DNA of 32,043 nucleotides from CAYYJS01 sp964472315 (lineage in GTDB: Bacteria > Verrucomicrobiota > Kiritimatiellia > UBA8416): contig CAYYJS010000037.1 in assembly GCA_964472315.1 (NCBI GenBank), positions 1-32,043 on the forward strand. The letters are read 5' to 3'. The notes under the pieces were generated by a model. The model was not told the origin of the DNA, made no database searches, and saw only the letters and a program-made list of their open reading frames with translations. The first letter of the stretch is position 1; the number at the start of each line of letters is the position of its first letter. Of the stretch, positions 1-6,756 are shown one piece after another. The position numbers and the translations under genes are program-made.

Positions 1-120
1 TGTCGCGTTGAGGCCGGGGCGGAAATATCCCGCCCACCCCCGCAGCAACCCGTTCCGTTCGCTGACTGGCAGGCGCTGGCTACCGATTTCCGTCGTGCGG
101 CGGACGGCGACATGCCATGA
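1..120 (+). CDS. C-terminal end of an upstream gene (partial)
   Basis: Frame 1 is open from the first base to a TGA at 118-120 and encodes 39 residues ending FRRAADGDMP. About two thirds of its codons end in G or C, as expected for a coding frame in this genome. No family is recognisable from so short a tail. It lies 84 bp before the SDR gene on the same strand. It could also be chance open frame in a GC-rich region. Confidence 0.35.
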   Translation, partial: CRVEAGAEISRPPPQQPVPFADWQALATDFRRAADGDMP

Positions 121-138
121 GGTCCGGATCCGCTGGCG

Positions 139-166
139 TAAAGGGGATACCCAGTTCGCCCCTTTA
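139..166. other. Stem-loop between the upstream tail and the SDR gene
   Basis: TAAAGGGG (139-146) and CCCCTTTA (159-166) form a perfect 8-bp inverted repeat with a 12-nt loop. No T-run follows on the plus strand, so it is not a classic intrinsic terminator. It may be a weak terminator or processing site for the upstream gene, or part of the SDR leader. A poor -35/-10 pair (TTGAAT 170-175, 17-nt spacer, TAAGTT 193-198) follows it. Confidence 0.3.
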
Positions 167-204
167 TGGTTGAATCCGGCCGGGGGGACGCCTAAGTTCC
201 CTCC

Positions 205-1080
205 ATGCGTATGCCGCCCGTGCCATCGAAGTCCGTTCTGATTACCGGATGCTCGTCCGGTATCGGCGCCGCTTCGGCGCGCGTCCTGCGCGCGGCCGGA
301 TGGCTGGTTCTTCCCACGGCCCGGCGCGAAGCGGACCTGGAAGCGCTGCGCGCGGATGGCTTCTCGCCGATCCGGGCCGATATGGCCGACACGGCATCCG
401 TCGCCGCCGCCGCGCGGCAGGCGCTGGCGTTGTCCGACGGACGCCTCGGCGCCCTTGTCAACAACGCCGGGTTCGCGCAACCGGGCGCGTTGGAGGACAT
501 CTCGCGCGCGGACCTCGTCCACCAGTTCGAGGTGAATGTGTTCGGCGCGCATCAACTCGCCGCGGCGCTGATTCCGACCTTCCGTCAACAGGGCGCGGGA
601 CGCATCGTGAACGTCAGCTCGATCCTCGGACTGATCGCATCGCCCATGGTGGGCGCCTACTGCGCGTCGAAGTTCGCCATGGAAGCGCTTTCGGATGCCC
701 TCCGTATCGAGCTGCGCGGCACGGGGATCGCGGTCAGCCTGATCGAGCCGGGCCCCATCGTCTCCGCCTTCCGACGCAACGCCGCCGAGACGCTGGCCCG
801 CACCATGGAGGCCGGCACGGCCCGTTACGGCGAGGCCTACGCGAGCGAAACGGCGCGCCGCCGCCGTCAGGTCAAGCGCCCCAACCTCATCACACGCCCC
901 CCCGAAGCGGTGGCCGCGAAGATCCGACACGCCCTCGAATCCCGGCACCCTCGCCGCCGCTACCTCGTCACCATCCCGGCCTGCCTCGGCGCCTGGATCG
1001 GACGCTTTCTCCCACGCGCGCTGACCGATCGCGTCCTCGCCTCGCGCGTCCCCCACCCCGACCGGCAACCAACGCCATGA
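205..1080 (+). CDS. Short-chain dehydrogenase/reductase (classical SDR)
   Basis: A 291-residue NAD(P)-dependent oxidoreductase with a Rossmann fold. The cofactor motif TGCSSGIG is at residues 14-21, NNAG is near residue 90, the catalytic Ser lies in NVSSILG, and the active-site pair is in YCASK. Length and motif spacing fit the classical SDR family. The C-terminal extension (RFLPRALTDRV) resembles the subgroup that also carries a membrane-proximal tail. The substrate cannot be read from the sequence. ATG 205 is taken as start, and ATG 211 is equally possible because no clear ribosome-binding site precedes either. The stop overlaps the next ATG (ATGA at 1077-1080), so the two genes are probably translationally coupled. 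Confidence 0.9.
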   Translation: MRMPPVPSKSVLITGCSSGIGAASARVLRAAGWLVLPTARREADLEALRADGFSPIRADMADTASVAAAARQALALSDGRLGALVNNAGFAQPGALEDISRADLVHQFEVNVFGAHQLAAALIPTFRQQGAGRIVNVSSILGLIASPMVGAYCASKFAMEALSDALRIELRGTGIAVSLIEPGPIVSAFRRNAAETLARTMEAGTARYGEAYASETARRRRQVKRPNLITRPPEAVAAKIRHALESRHPRRRYLVTIPACLGAWIGRFLPRALTDRVLASRVPHPDRQPTP

Positions 1081-2921
1081 CGGCGACGTCCGCGTGGGCA
1101 CACCTTTCGCGGCACCGGTGCCTGCTGTTCACGGGACTCGCCGCCGCGCTTTGCTACGTCAACACCCTCGGCAACGGGTTTGTCTGGCAGGATCGGTTGT
1201 TCATTCTCGGCGGCATGGGGATCGTCGACGCGCCGATGCAGGCACCGCTGGTGTTCGTGCGCGGACTCTATGCGCTCAAGGGCGGCGTGGATCAGGAAAT
1301 CTACTACCGGCCGCTGATGATCCTGTCGTTTTCGCTCGATCACGCCATATGGGCGCTTAATGCGGCCGGTTATCACCTGACCAACCTGCTCTGGCACCTG
1401 GTCAACAGTCTGCTCGCGTTCGTGCTGTTCGATCGCTACCTGCGCCGACCCGCCGCGCTCGCCGGCGCCCTGCTGTTCGCCGTGCACCCGATCCACGCGG
1501 CGTCGGTCGCCTACGTCACCAACCGCCTGGATGTGATCTGCCTGGGCTTCCTGCTGGCGGCGTTCCTGCTGTTCACGGATCCGCCGCGCGCCACCCCGGC
1601 GCCGGCCGGTCTCCGACGCACGGCCGGCGGGGGGCTCTGTTTCGCACTGGCCCTCTTCGCCAAGGAGACCGCCATCGTGCTTCCGATCCTGCTCGCGCTG
1701 CACGGCATCGCCTCCACGCGCGGCGGTCTGAAGACGACGGCACGCCGCCTGGCGCCCGCGCTGACCGTCACCGTCGCGCTCGGCGTCGCCTATCTGGTCC
1801 TGCGGCGTGCGGTCGTCGGACCGCTGGGCCTCGCGGCCCCGCCGGTGTCGCCGCCGTCGGCGTTGTTCTGGACCATGCTCAATGTCCTGCGTTCCTACGT
1901 CGGCATCCTGCTGTGGCCGGCGCGGTTGACCACGAGCGACGCGGTTCCGATCGCACACACCGCGCTCGACCATGGCGCCTGGCTCTCGGCCCTGCTGGCC
2001 GTGGCACTCGCCGGCGGCGGCATCCTCCTGCCGCGCCGCGCCCCGGCCGCGGGGCTGGGCATCCTGTGGTTCCTGGTGACGCTGCTCCCGGTGTCGAACC
2101 TGATACCGATCATCTACGCGCGCTCGGAACATTTTCTCTATATCCCGTCGCTGGGATTCGCGCTCGCCGCCGCGGCCGCCGCCGAAACCGTCGGACACGC
2201 CGCCGCCCACCCCCTCGCACGGCGCGCGACGGTAGCCGCCGTTGCCGTCGCCATCGCTTGTTGCGGCCTCCGTACCGCGGTTCGCAACCGCGATTGGGGC
2301 GACGAGGTCACGCTGTTCGGCAAGAGCGTCGCGATCACACCGTACGGGCGCGAAGCGCACGCCTGCCTCGGTTTCGCCCTGGCAGATGCCGGCCGGCATG
2401 ACGCAGCCATCGCCGCCTTCGAGCGCGCCCTCGTCGCGGACGCGCGTTACGCAAGCTTCCTGCGTCCCGGCCGCATCTGGCGCGGCATCGGTCAGTCCCG
2501 CTTCGCGCTGGGCGCCTTCGACGCCGCACACGCCGCCTATACCGCGTCGCTGACGCACGAGCCCGACAACGTGCATGCCGTCACCGGCCAGGGCAATGCG
2601 GCGCTGGCCCTCGGGCGCGTCGCGGAAGCCGCCGACCGCTTCCATCGCGCCCTCGCCCTCGCCCCCGATTTCGCCCCGGCCTGGCACAACCTCGGCGCGG
2701 CCCGCCTGCGGGGCGGCGACCCCGCCGGCGCCGTCCACGCCTACACGCGCGCAACGCAGTTGCGGCCAGACGACGCCTCCGCGCACTTCTATCTCGGCCA
2801 GGCGCTCGAAGCCGCCGGAGACCCGTCCGCCGCCCGAGAGGCCTATGTCCGCGCGCGCGTCCTTATGCCGGCAGCCCCGGAGATCGCCGCCGCCCTCGCC
2901 CGCCTGCCGACGTCGCCATAG
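1077..2921 (+). CDS. TMTC-like multi-spanning membrane protein with C-terminal TPR repeats
   Basis: 614 residues from the ATG that overlaps the SDR stop. The same frame is open further upstream, but that part is antisense-like and out of phase with the SDR gene. The N-terminal two thirds is a polytopic membrane domain with the YYRPLMILSFSLDHAIW and AVHPIHAASVAYVTNR blocks typical of the TMTC/PMT-like (GT-C superfamily) group. From about residue 425 there are roughly five TPR units (for example EAHACLGFALADAGRHDAA). TMTC proteins are lipid-linked sugar transferases in eukaryotes; bacterial relatives are mostly unassigned. A glycosyltransferase role at the cytoplasmic membrane is inferred, and donor and acceptor are unknown. 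Confidence 0.8.
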   Translation: MTATSAWAHLSRHRCLLFTGLAAALCYVNTLGNGFVWQDRLFILGGMGIVDAPMQAPLVFVRGLYALKGGVDQEIYYRPLMILSFSLDHAIWALNAAGYHLTNLLWHLVNSLLAFVLFDRYLRRPAALAGALLFAVHPIHAASVAYVTNRLDVICLGFLLAAFLLFTDPPRATPAPAGLRRTAGGGLCFALALFAKETAIVLPILLALHGIASTRGGLKTTARRLAPALTVTVALGVAYLVLRRAVVGPLGLAAPPVSPPSALFWTMLNVLRSYVGILLWPARLTTSDAVPIAHTALDHGAWLSALLAVALAGGGILLPRRAPAAGLGILWFLVTLLPVSNLIPIIYARSEHFLYIPSLGFALAAAAAAETVGHAAAHPLARRATVAAVAVAIACCGLRTAVRNRDWGDEVTLFGKSVAITPYGREAHACLGFALADAGRHDAAIAAFERALVADARYASFLRPGRIWRGIGQSRFALGAFDAAHAAYTASLTHEPDNVHAVTGQGNAALALGRVAEAADRFHRALALAPDFAPAWHNLGAARLRGGDPAGAVHAYTRATQLRPDDASAHFYLGQALEAAGDPSAAREAYVRARVLMPAAPEIAAALARLPTSP

Positions 2922-2977
2922 GCGGCCCTGAGCGAACAATGCCCCGCGCCAGCACCACCGGGACGGCCCTACGCCGC

Positions 2978-4549
2978 CTACCGCCCTTCCTCGGCGTTCG
3001 CCAACCGCCCCCGCGCCGACATGCCAAACACGACCAGCGCGATGTAGCACGCCACGACGACACCCGGCGACGGCGGGGGCACTTCGACACTCGCGAAACG
3101 CCACATGCCGAACCCGTGCATCAGTCCGACTTGAAGCGTTACAACGGCCAGGTTGGCGTGGTTGAACACCTCGCCCAAAGCCGCCCAGCATGACCCCGCC
3201 ACCACCGAGAGCGCACTCGCGAGGAGAACGAGGAAGGAGAGCGGCACGACGAACAGATTCGCCAGCAGCGCGACCGGCGCGATGCGCCCGAAGTAGAAGG
3301 CCGTCAGGGGCGTCGAGGTCAGCCATGCGGCGACCGAAATACAGACCAGGCCGCCGACGTAGCGCGCCAGTCCGTGCCGCCACGTCGCCGCCGTGCTTAT
3401 CGGCAACATCGGATCGTGCGTCCACCACCGGCGCATCGGACGCTCCAGCACCGGGTACAGCAGCACAATCCCCGCGACGACGACGAACGACAGGATGAAC
3501 CCCACGTCGATCAGGTCGAACGGGTTGCGGGCCAGGATCAGCAGGGCCGCGAGCGCCAGCGCCGCGCCGACATCGGGACGGCGGCGCAACAGCGGCGCGG
3601 AGAAGTAGGCGACCGCCATCCAGCACGCGCGCATGGCGCTCGGTCGTCCTCCCGTGAGGACCGCGTACAGAAAGGCCATCGGCGCAAGGCCGACCGCCCA
3701 GTAGACGCGCGAACACCGGGAGGCCCCCAGGGCGACCAGGACGAAAGAGCACAGAATCCCGACATGCAGCCCGGATATGGCAAACACGTGCATCGTTCCC
3801 GTACGCCGGAAATCCTCGCTCACGGCGGCGGGTACATCGGCACGGTACCCCAACACCATCGCACGCACCAGGTCCGTGACGAGCGGGGCATCGGCGATGC
3901 CCGCCGACAACAAGGCAGCCATGCCTTCGCGGGCGCGCGCGAGCGTTGCGGTGAGGACGCCGCCGCCCGACAACCGCCGCGCATCGTCCCGCCGCGCCGT
4001 CAGATGCGGCGCCCCGGCGCGCCCGGCGCCCGCGACGCCGCCACGCGCGCCGTCCGGCGCCACCGCGAGACGTCCGCGCAGCGCCCAGCGTTCGCCGGCG
4101 CACGGAACGTCGCCGCGCGCGCCGAACAGCGTGACCCGGATCGGCAGCGGCACGGCCAGTTCGCCATCCCCGGTCCGCACCGTGGCGCGACGGAGTTCGA
4201 ATCGCACGCACGCCGCACCCCGCCGCGTGGTGGTCGCCTCGGGCGACTCGGGTACGACGCCGGCCACCGTGCACGACGCCAGACATTCCACCGGCAAGGC
4301 CGCCAGCCGCGCCAAGGCGCGATCGCGGCGTTGCGCGTGCAGCGCGGCATTGGCCATCGCCACCAGAAACACCCCGCCCAGAGCCGCCACCGTCGCCCGT
4401 CGCCCGGCCGACCGCAGCAGCGCCCCCACGCCCAGGACACAGGCGGCCATGCCCAGAATGACGGACAACGGCACGATCAGCGCCAGCCCGCATGCGGTAC
4501 CCACGATCCACAGCGCCCCCACCCCCATGATCCCGCAACCGGCCCTCAC
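2978..4549 (-). CDS. comEC: ComEC/Rec2-like competence membrane protein without beta-lactamase domain
   Basis: 523 residues. It starts at GTG 4549, which has AAGGAG (4560-4555) five bases upstream. N-terminal hydrophobic segments are followed by a DUF4131/OB-like region, then the PF03772 competence core with the hallmark HVFAISGLHVGIL, GGRPSAMRA and RNPFDLIDVGFILSF. The protein ends soon after the last hydrophobic segments, at about 520 residues. Full-length ComEC of about 750 residues carries a C-terminal metallo-beta-lactamase nuclease domain, which is absent here. In known systems ComEC forms the inner-membrane channel for incoming single-stranded DNA. The GTG overlaps the TGA of the 3D-protein frame (GTGA), suggesting coupling, although the sequence upstream is broken by the gap. 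Confidence 0.85.
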   Translation of the reverse strand: MRAGCGIMGVGALWIVGTACGLALIVPLSVILGMAACVLGVGALLRSAGRRATVAALGGVFLVAMANAALHAQRRDRALARLAALPVECLASCTVAGVVPESPEATTTRRGAACVRFELRRATVRTGDGELAVPLPIRVTLFGARGDVPCAGERWALRGRLAVAPDGARGGVAGAGRAGAPHLTARRDDARRLSGGGVLTATLARAREGMAALLSAGIADAPLVTDLVRAMVLGYRADVPAAVSEDFRRTGTMHVFAISGLHVGILCSFVLVALGASRCSRVYWAVGLAPMAFLYAVLTGGRPSAMRACWMAVAYFSAPLLRRRPDVGAALALAALLILARNPFDLIDVGFILSFVVVAGIVLLYPVLERPMRRWWTHDPMLPISTAATWRHGLARYVGGLVCISVAAWLTSTPLTAFYFGRIAPVALLANLFVVPLSFLVLLASALSVVAGSCWAALGEVFNHANLAVVTLQVGLMHGFGMWRFASVEVPPPSPGVVVACYIALVVFGMSARGRLANAEEGR

Positions 4550-5259
4550 CGCCACTCCTTTCGACGCTCGCCAAATCGAACATCGCGGACCGTAACACCT
4601 TCCGCCGATGTTCGCAACACGGACCCAAAACGATGCCAAAGTAAATGCCGAATTAACAATGCTACCGTCATAACTACCGCTATAATGACGGCATCGTCGT
4701 CGAATTGAACCCCCCGCCAGNNNNNNNNNNNNNNNNNNNNNNNNNNNNNNNNNNNNNNNNNNNNNNNNNNNNNNNNNNNNNNNNNNNNNNNNNNNNNNNN
4801 NNNNNNNNNNNNNNNNNNNNCCCGCCAGACCCTCACGATCTTGTTCTGGCACCCCCATTCGGTGGCCTGACGATGCGAGTTGAAGTAGAGGTCGATATGG
4901 TTGCCCTTGATGGCGCCGCCACGGTCTTCTACCCGTCCGTAGCCGTAGCCTTCGATGTAGAGAATGGTCCCAAACGGGAAGATCGTGGTGTCGGCAGCGA
5001 TCGTGCCCTTGCGCGCGCGGGTCCCCGACGCCGTGATGCCCACCTGTTTGGGCTTCCCCCGGTCCGGACCATAGGCGTACACAGGGCGAAGCAGCCAGTT
5101 GCGCTTCCATCCGCAGCACGCGCCGCACTTGCAGTAACCCGTCGTCAACAACGCGACCGATTCGGCGCGCCTGCCGGATGGCGGACGCAACCCGATGCAC
5201 CCCCCGCCCATCGCGAGAACCGCCGCCAGCACGATACCGGTGATCAGGATGCCCCGCAT
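4546..5259 (-). CDS. 3D-domain lipoprotein (broken by gap)
   Basis: The ATG at 5259 is chosen because GGAGG (5270-5266) lies six bases upstream; the longer GTG start at 5274 has no such site. A hydrophobic signal segment ends at GGGC (Cys21, a weak lipobox). Then follows a 3D (Asp-Asp-Asp) domain: a Cys-rich TGYCKCGACCGW segment, GTIAADTTIFPFGT, and VEDRGGAIKGNHIDLYF with the three conserved Asp. This double-psi barrel fold is shared with MltA-type lytic transglycosylases and stationary-phase Sps proteins, so a peptidoglycan-related role outside the membrane is likely. The domain is complete before the gap. The part after VRVWR is uncertain: the frame stays open to 4546 but is AT-rich and unlike a 3D protein, so the true stop may lie within the gap. 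Confidence 0.75.
   Translation of the reverse strand: MRGILITGIVLAAVLAMGGGCIGLRPPSGRRAESVALLTTGYCKCGACCGWKRNWLLRPVYAYGPDRGKPKQVGITASGTRARKGTIAADTTIFPFGTILYIEGYGYGRVEDRGGAIKGNHIDLYFNSHRQATEWGCQNKIVRVWRXXXXXXXXXXXXXXXXXXXXXXXXXXXXXXXXXXWRGVQFDDDAVIIAVVMTVALLIRHLLWHRFGSVLRTSAEGVTVRDVRFGERRKEWR
4665..4691. repeat. Inverted repeat in AT-rich stretch beside the gap
   Basis: CCGTCAT (4665-4671) and ATGACGG (4685-4691) are perfect inverted arms around a 13-nt loop. The stretch of about 4600-4710 is clearly AT-richer than its surroundings. It also holds an exact TATAAT at 4681-4686 on the plus strand, pointing into the gap, without a well-spaced -35. It may be an operator or leader element for the ComEC gene, or simply intergenic sequence. 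Confidence 0.3.
4721..4820. other. Assembly gap (100 N)
   Basis: Exactly 100 unknown bases. The last 8 bases before the gap and the first 8 after it are identical (CCCGCCAG). Two contigs overlapping by 8 bp may therefore have been joined with a default spacer. Removing the spacer and one copy deletes 108 bases, a multiple of three, and keeps the 3D-protein frame open. Confidence 0.95.
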
Positions 5260-5297
5260 GCCATACCTCCACACCTACTGTAGCGAACGGATTTTGT

Positions 5298-5325
5298 TTG
5301 CTCAAGCCCGCTATCCCCCTAGAAT
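5298..5325 (+). promoter_or_regulatory. Possible sigma70-type promoter for the SH3-M48-cyclase operon
   Basis: TTGCTC (5298-5303) and TAGAAT (5320-5325) are separated by 16 bases in the 106-bp divergent spacer between the 3D-lipoprotein gene and the SH3 gene. An overlapping TTGTTT (5294-5299) would give a spacer of 20. The start codon at 5366 lies about 40 bp downstream. The match is moderate and rests on consensus alone. Confidence 0.35.
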
Positions 5326-5365
5326 CTGCCCCGTCGCAACCATTATGCGAAGGGAGAGGAAGATC

Positions 5366-5848
5366 ATGCGTCTACCGCTGCTGGTGTTCGTGTCGTGTCT
5401 CGCGTTCAACGCGCAGGCCGCCGCGAAGCTCATGTCCGTCCAGAACCGCGAGGCCCAGCTTCGCACCGCCCCCGGCTACTTCAGCCAGGTCGTCACCACC
5501 CTGCCCTACACGGAGCGCGTCGAAGTGCTCGAGGCACGGGAGAGCTGGGTCCGGGTCCGCCACCCGGCCACCGGCAAGGAGGGCTGGATCAGTAGCTCGG
5601 CGCTGACCGAGAAGAAGCTGGCGCTCAAGGCCACGGGCACGGATATCGATACCGGCGTCTCGTCGGAAGAACAGGCCCTCGCCGGCAAGGGATTCAACCC
5701 GCAGGTCGAAGCGGAGTTCAAGGCCCGCAACAAGGAGGCCGATTACGCGACGGTCGATCGGATGGAGAAGATCCGCGTATCGCCCGATGAGGTCCAGCGG
5801 TTCCTGGCCGACGGCGGCGTCGCTCCGGCGGAAGGGGGTGCGAAATGA
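5366..5848 (+). CDS. Secreted bacterial SH3-domain protein
   Basis: 160 residues. The start ATG follows GGGAGAGGA (5352-5360). An earlier in-frame ATG exists at 5345 but lies upstream of that ribosome-binding site. The N-terminus MRLPLLVFVSCLAFNAQAAA is a typical Sec signal peptide. Residues of about 22-85 form an SH3b domain (QNREAQLRTAPGYFSQVVTTL, WVRVRHPATGKEGWISSSAL). The C-terminal half is charged and low in recognisable features. Bacterial SH3 domains usually bind cell-wall material. The stop overlaps the next ATG (ATGA at 5845-5848), linking it to the M48 peptidase, and the two probably act together in the periplasm. Confidence 0.85.
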   Translation: MRLPLLVFVSCLAFNAQAAAKLMSVQNREAQLRTAPGYFSQVVTTLPYTERVEVLEARESWVRVRHPATGKEGWISSSALTEKKLALKATGTDIDTGVSSEEQALAGKGFNPQVEAEFKARNKEADYATVDRMEKIRVSPDEVQRFLADGGVAPAEGGAK

Positions 5849-6756
5849 GAAACGCAATCAGGATGCTCGCGGCGCTCGGGGTGCTCGCCATCGTCGGCTG
5901 CGCGACGTTCGAGAAGGCGACCAAGGCCGTCACCAGCGTGGCTGTCGCCACGGGCACGATCGACGCCCGGCAGGCGGAGGCCATCACCAAGACCACCGCC
6001 GCGTTCGCCAAGGCGTTCGAGAACATCACGCCCGAGCAGGAGTACTACCTCGGGCGCGCCGTCACCGCGACGCTGCTGCAGGCCAACCGTCCCTTCGACA
6101 GCGCCGCCGCGTCCGGCTACCTCAATGTGCTCGGCGCCGCCCTGGCCATGGCTTCGGACAAGCCGGAGACCTTCAACGGATACCACTTCGCGGTGATGGA
6201 TACGGACGAGATCAATGCGTTCGCCGCTCCGGGCGGGTTCATTCTCATCTCGCGCGGCCTGCTGCGCTGTTGCCCGAACGAGGATGCCGTCGCCGCGGTG
6301 CTGGCGCATGAGGTCGCCCATGTCCAGCACAGCCACGGGTTGCGCGCCATCAAGACCAGTCGCTGGACCGGCGCCGCCCAGACGGCCTTTGTCGAAAGCG
6401 CCAAGACCCTCGGCAGCGCCGAGGTCGCCCAACTGACGTCCGCGATGGAAGGGTCCATCACGGATATCACGGACAAACTCGTCGTCAACGGCTATTCGCG
6501 GACGCAGGAGTACGAGGCCGATGCTTCGGCCGTCGCCATCCTCCGGCGCGTCGGCTACAGCCCGCACGGGTTGCGTGTGATGCTCGAGCAGATGGACAAA
6601 TTGATGGCCCACGGCTCCGGCGGCTTCGGCAAGACGCACCCCAGCGCCGGCGACCGCCTGCGGGAACTCGCCTCGCTCGTCAAGGACGCGCCGGCCATCG
6701 CGACCCATCCCGCGCGTGACGCCCGGTACGGCGCCGCCATGACCGGAATCCGATGA
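5845..6756 (+). CDS. M48-family zinc metallopeptidase lipoprotein
   Basis: 303 residues. The signal peptide ends in the lipobox IVGC (Cys19), so it is probably a periplasmic lipoprotein. The zinc-protease motif HEVAH is at residues 155-159, with His155, His159 and the catalytic Glu156. The third zinc ligand is Glu222 in QEYEAD. The order and spacing match the M48 family (BepA/LoiP/Oma1 type), which degrades or matures misassembled envelope proteins. There are no C-terminal TPRs, so it is closer to LoiP-type short proteins than to BepA. It is coupled by ATGA overlaps to both neighbours, the SH3 protein upstream and the cyclase downstream. Confidence 0.9.
   Translation: MRNAIRMLAALGVLAIVGCATFEKATKAVTSVAVATGTIDARQAEAITKTTAAFAKAFENITPEQEYYLGRAVTATLLQANRPFDSAAASGYLNVLGAALAMASDKPETFNGYHFAVMDTDEINAFAAPGGFILISRGLLRCCPNEDAVAAVLAHEVAHVQHSHGLRAIKTSRWTGAAQTAFVESAKTLGSAEVAQLTSAMEGSITDITDKLVVNGYSRTQEYEADASAVAILRRVGYSPHGLRVMLEQMDKLMAHGSGGFGKTHPSAGDRLRELASLVKDAPAIATHPARDARYGAAMTGIR

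Noticed and set aside
249..1076. Upstream extension of the TMTC-like frame through the SDR gene
   Set aside because: The peptide is Arg/Pro-rich nonsense overlapping the clear SDR gene. The coupled ATG at 1077 is the natural start.
960..4628. Very long minus-strand open frame (over 1200 codons) across the TPR and ComEC genes
   Set aside because: It lies antisense to the TMTC-like gene and out of frame with ComEC, is Arg/Gly-rich and has no recognisable domain. It is a typical shadow frame in high-GC DNA.
4546..4712. C-terminal extension of the 3D lipoprotein (about 55 residues) as a real domain
   Set aside because: Not fully dismissed, but the stretch is AT-rich, the 3D domain is already complete, and the bases before it are unknown. 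It is recorded only as an uncertain end of the gene.
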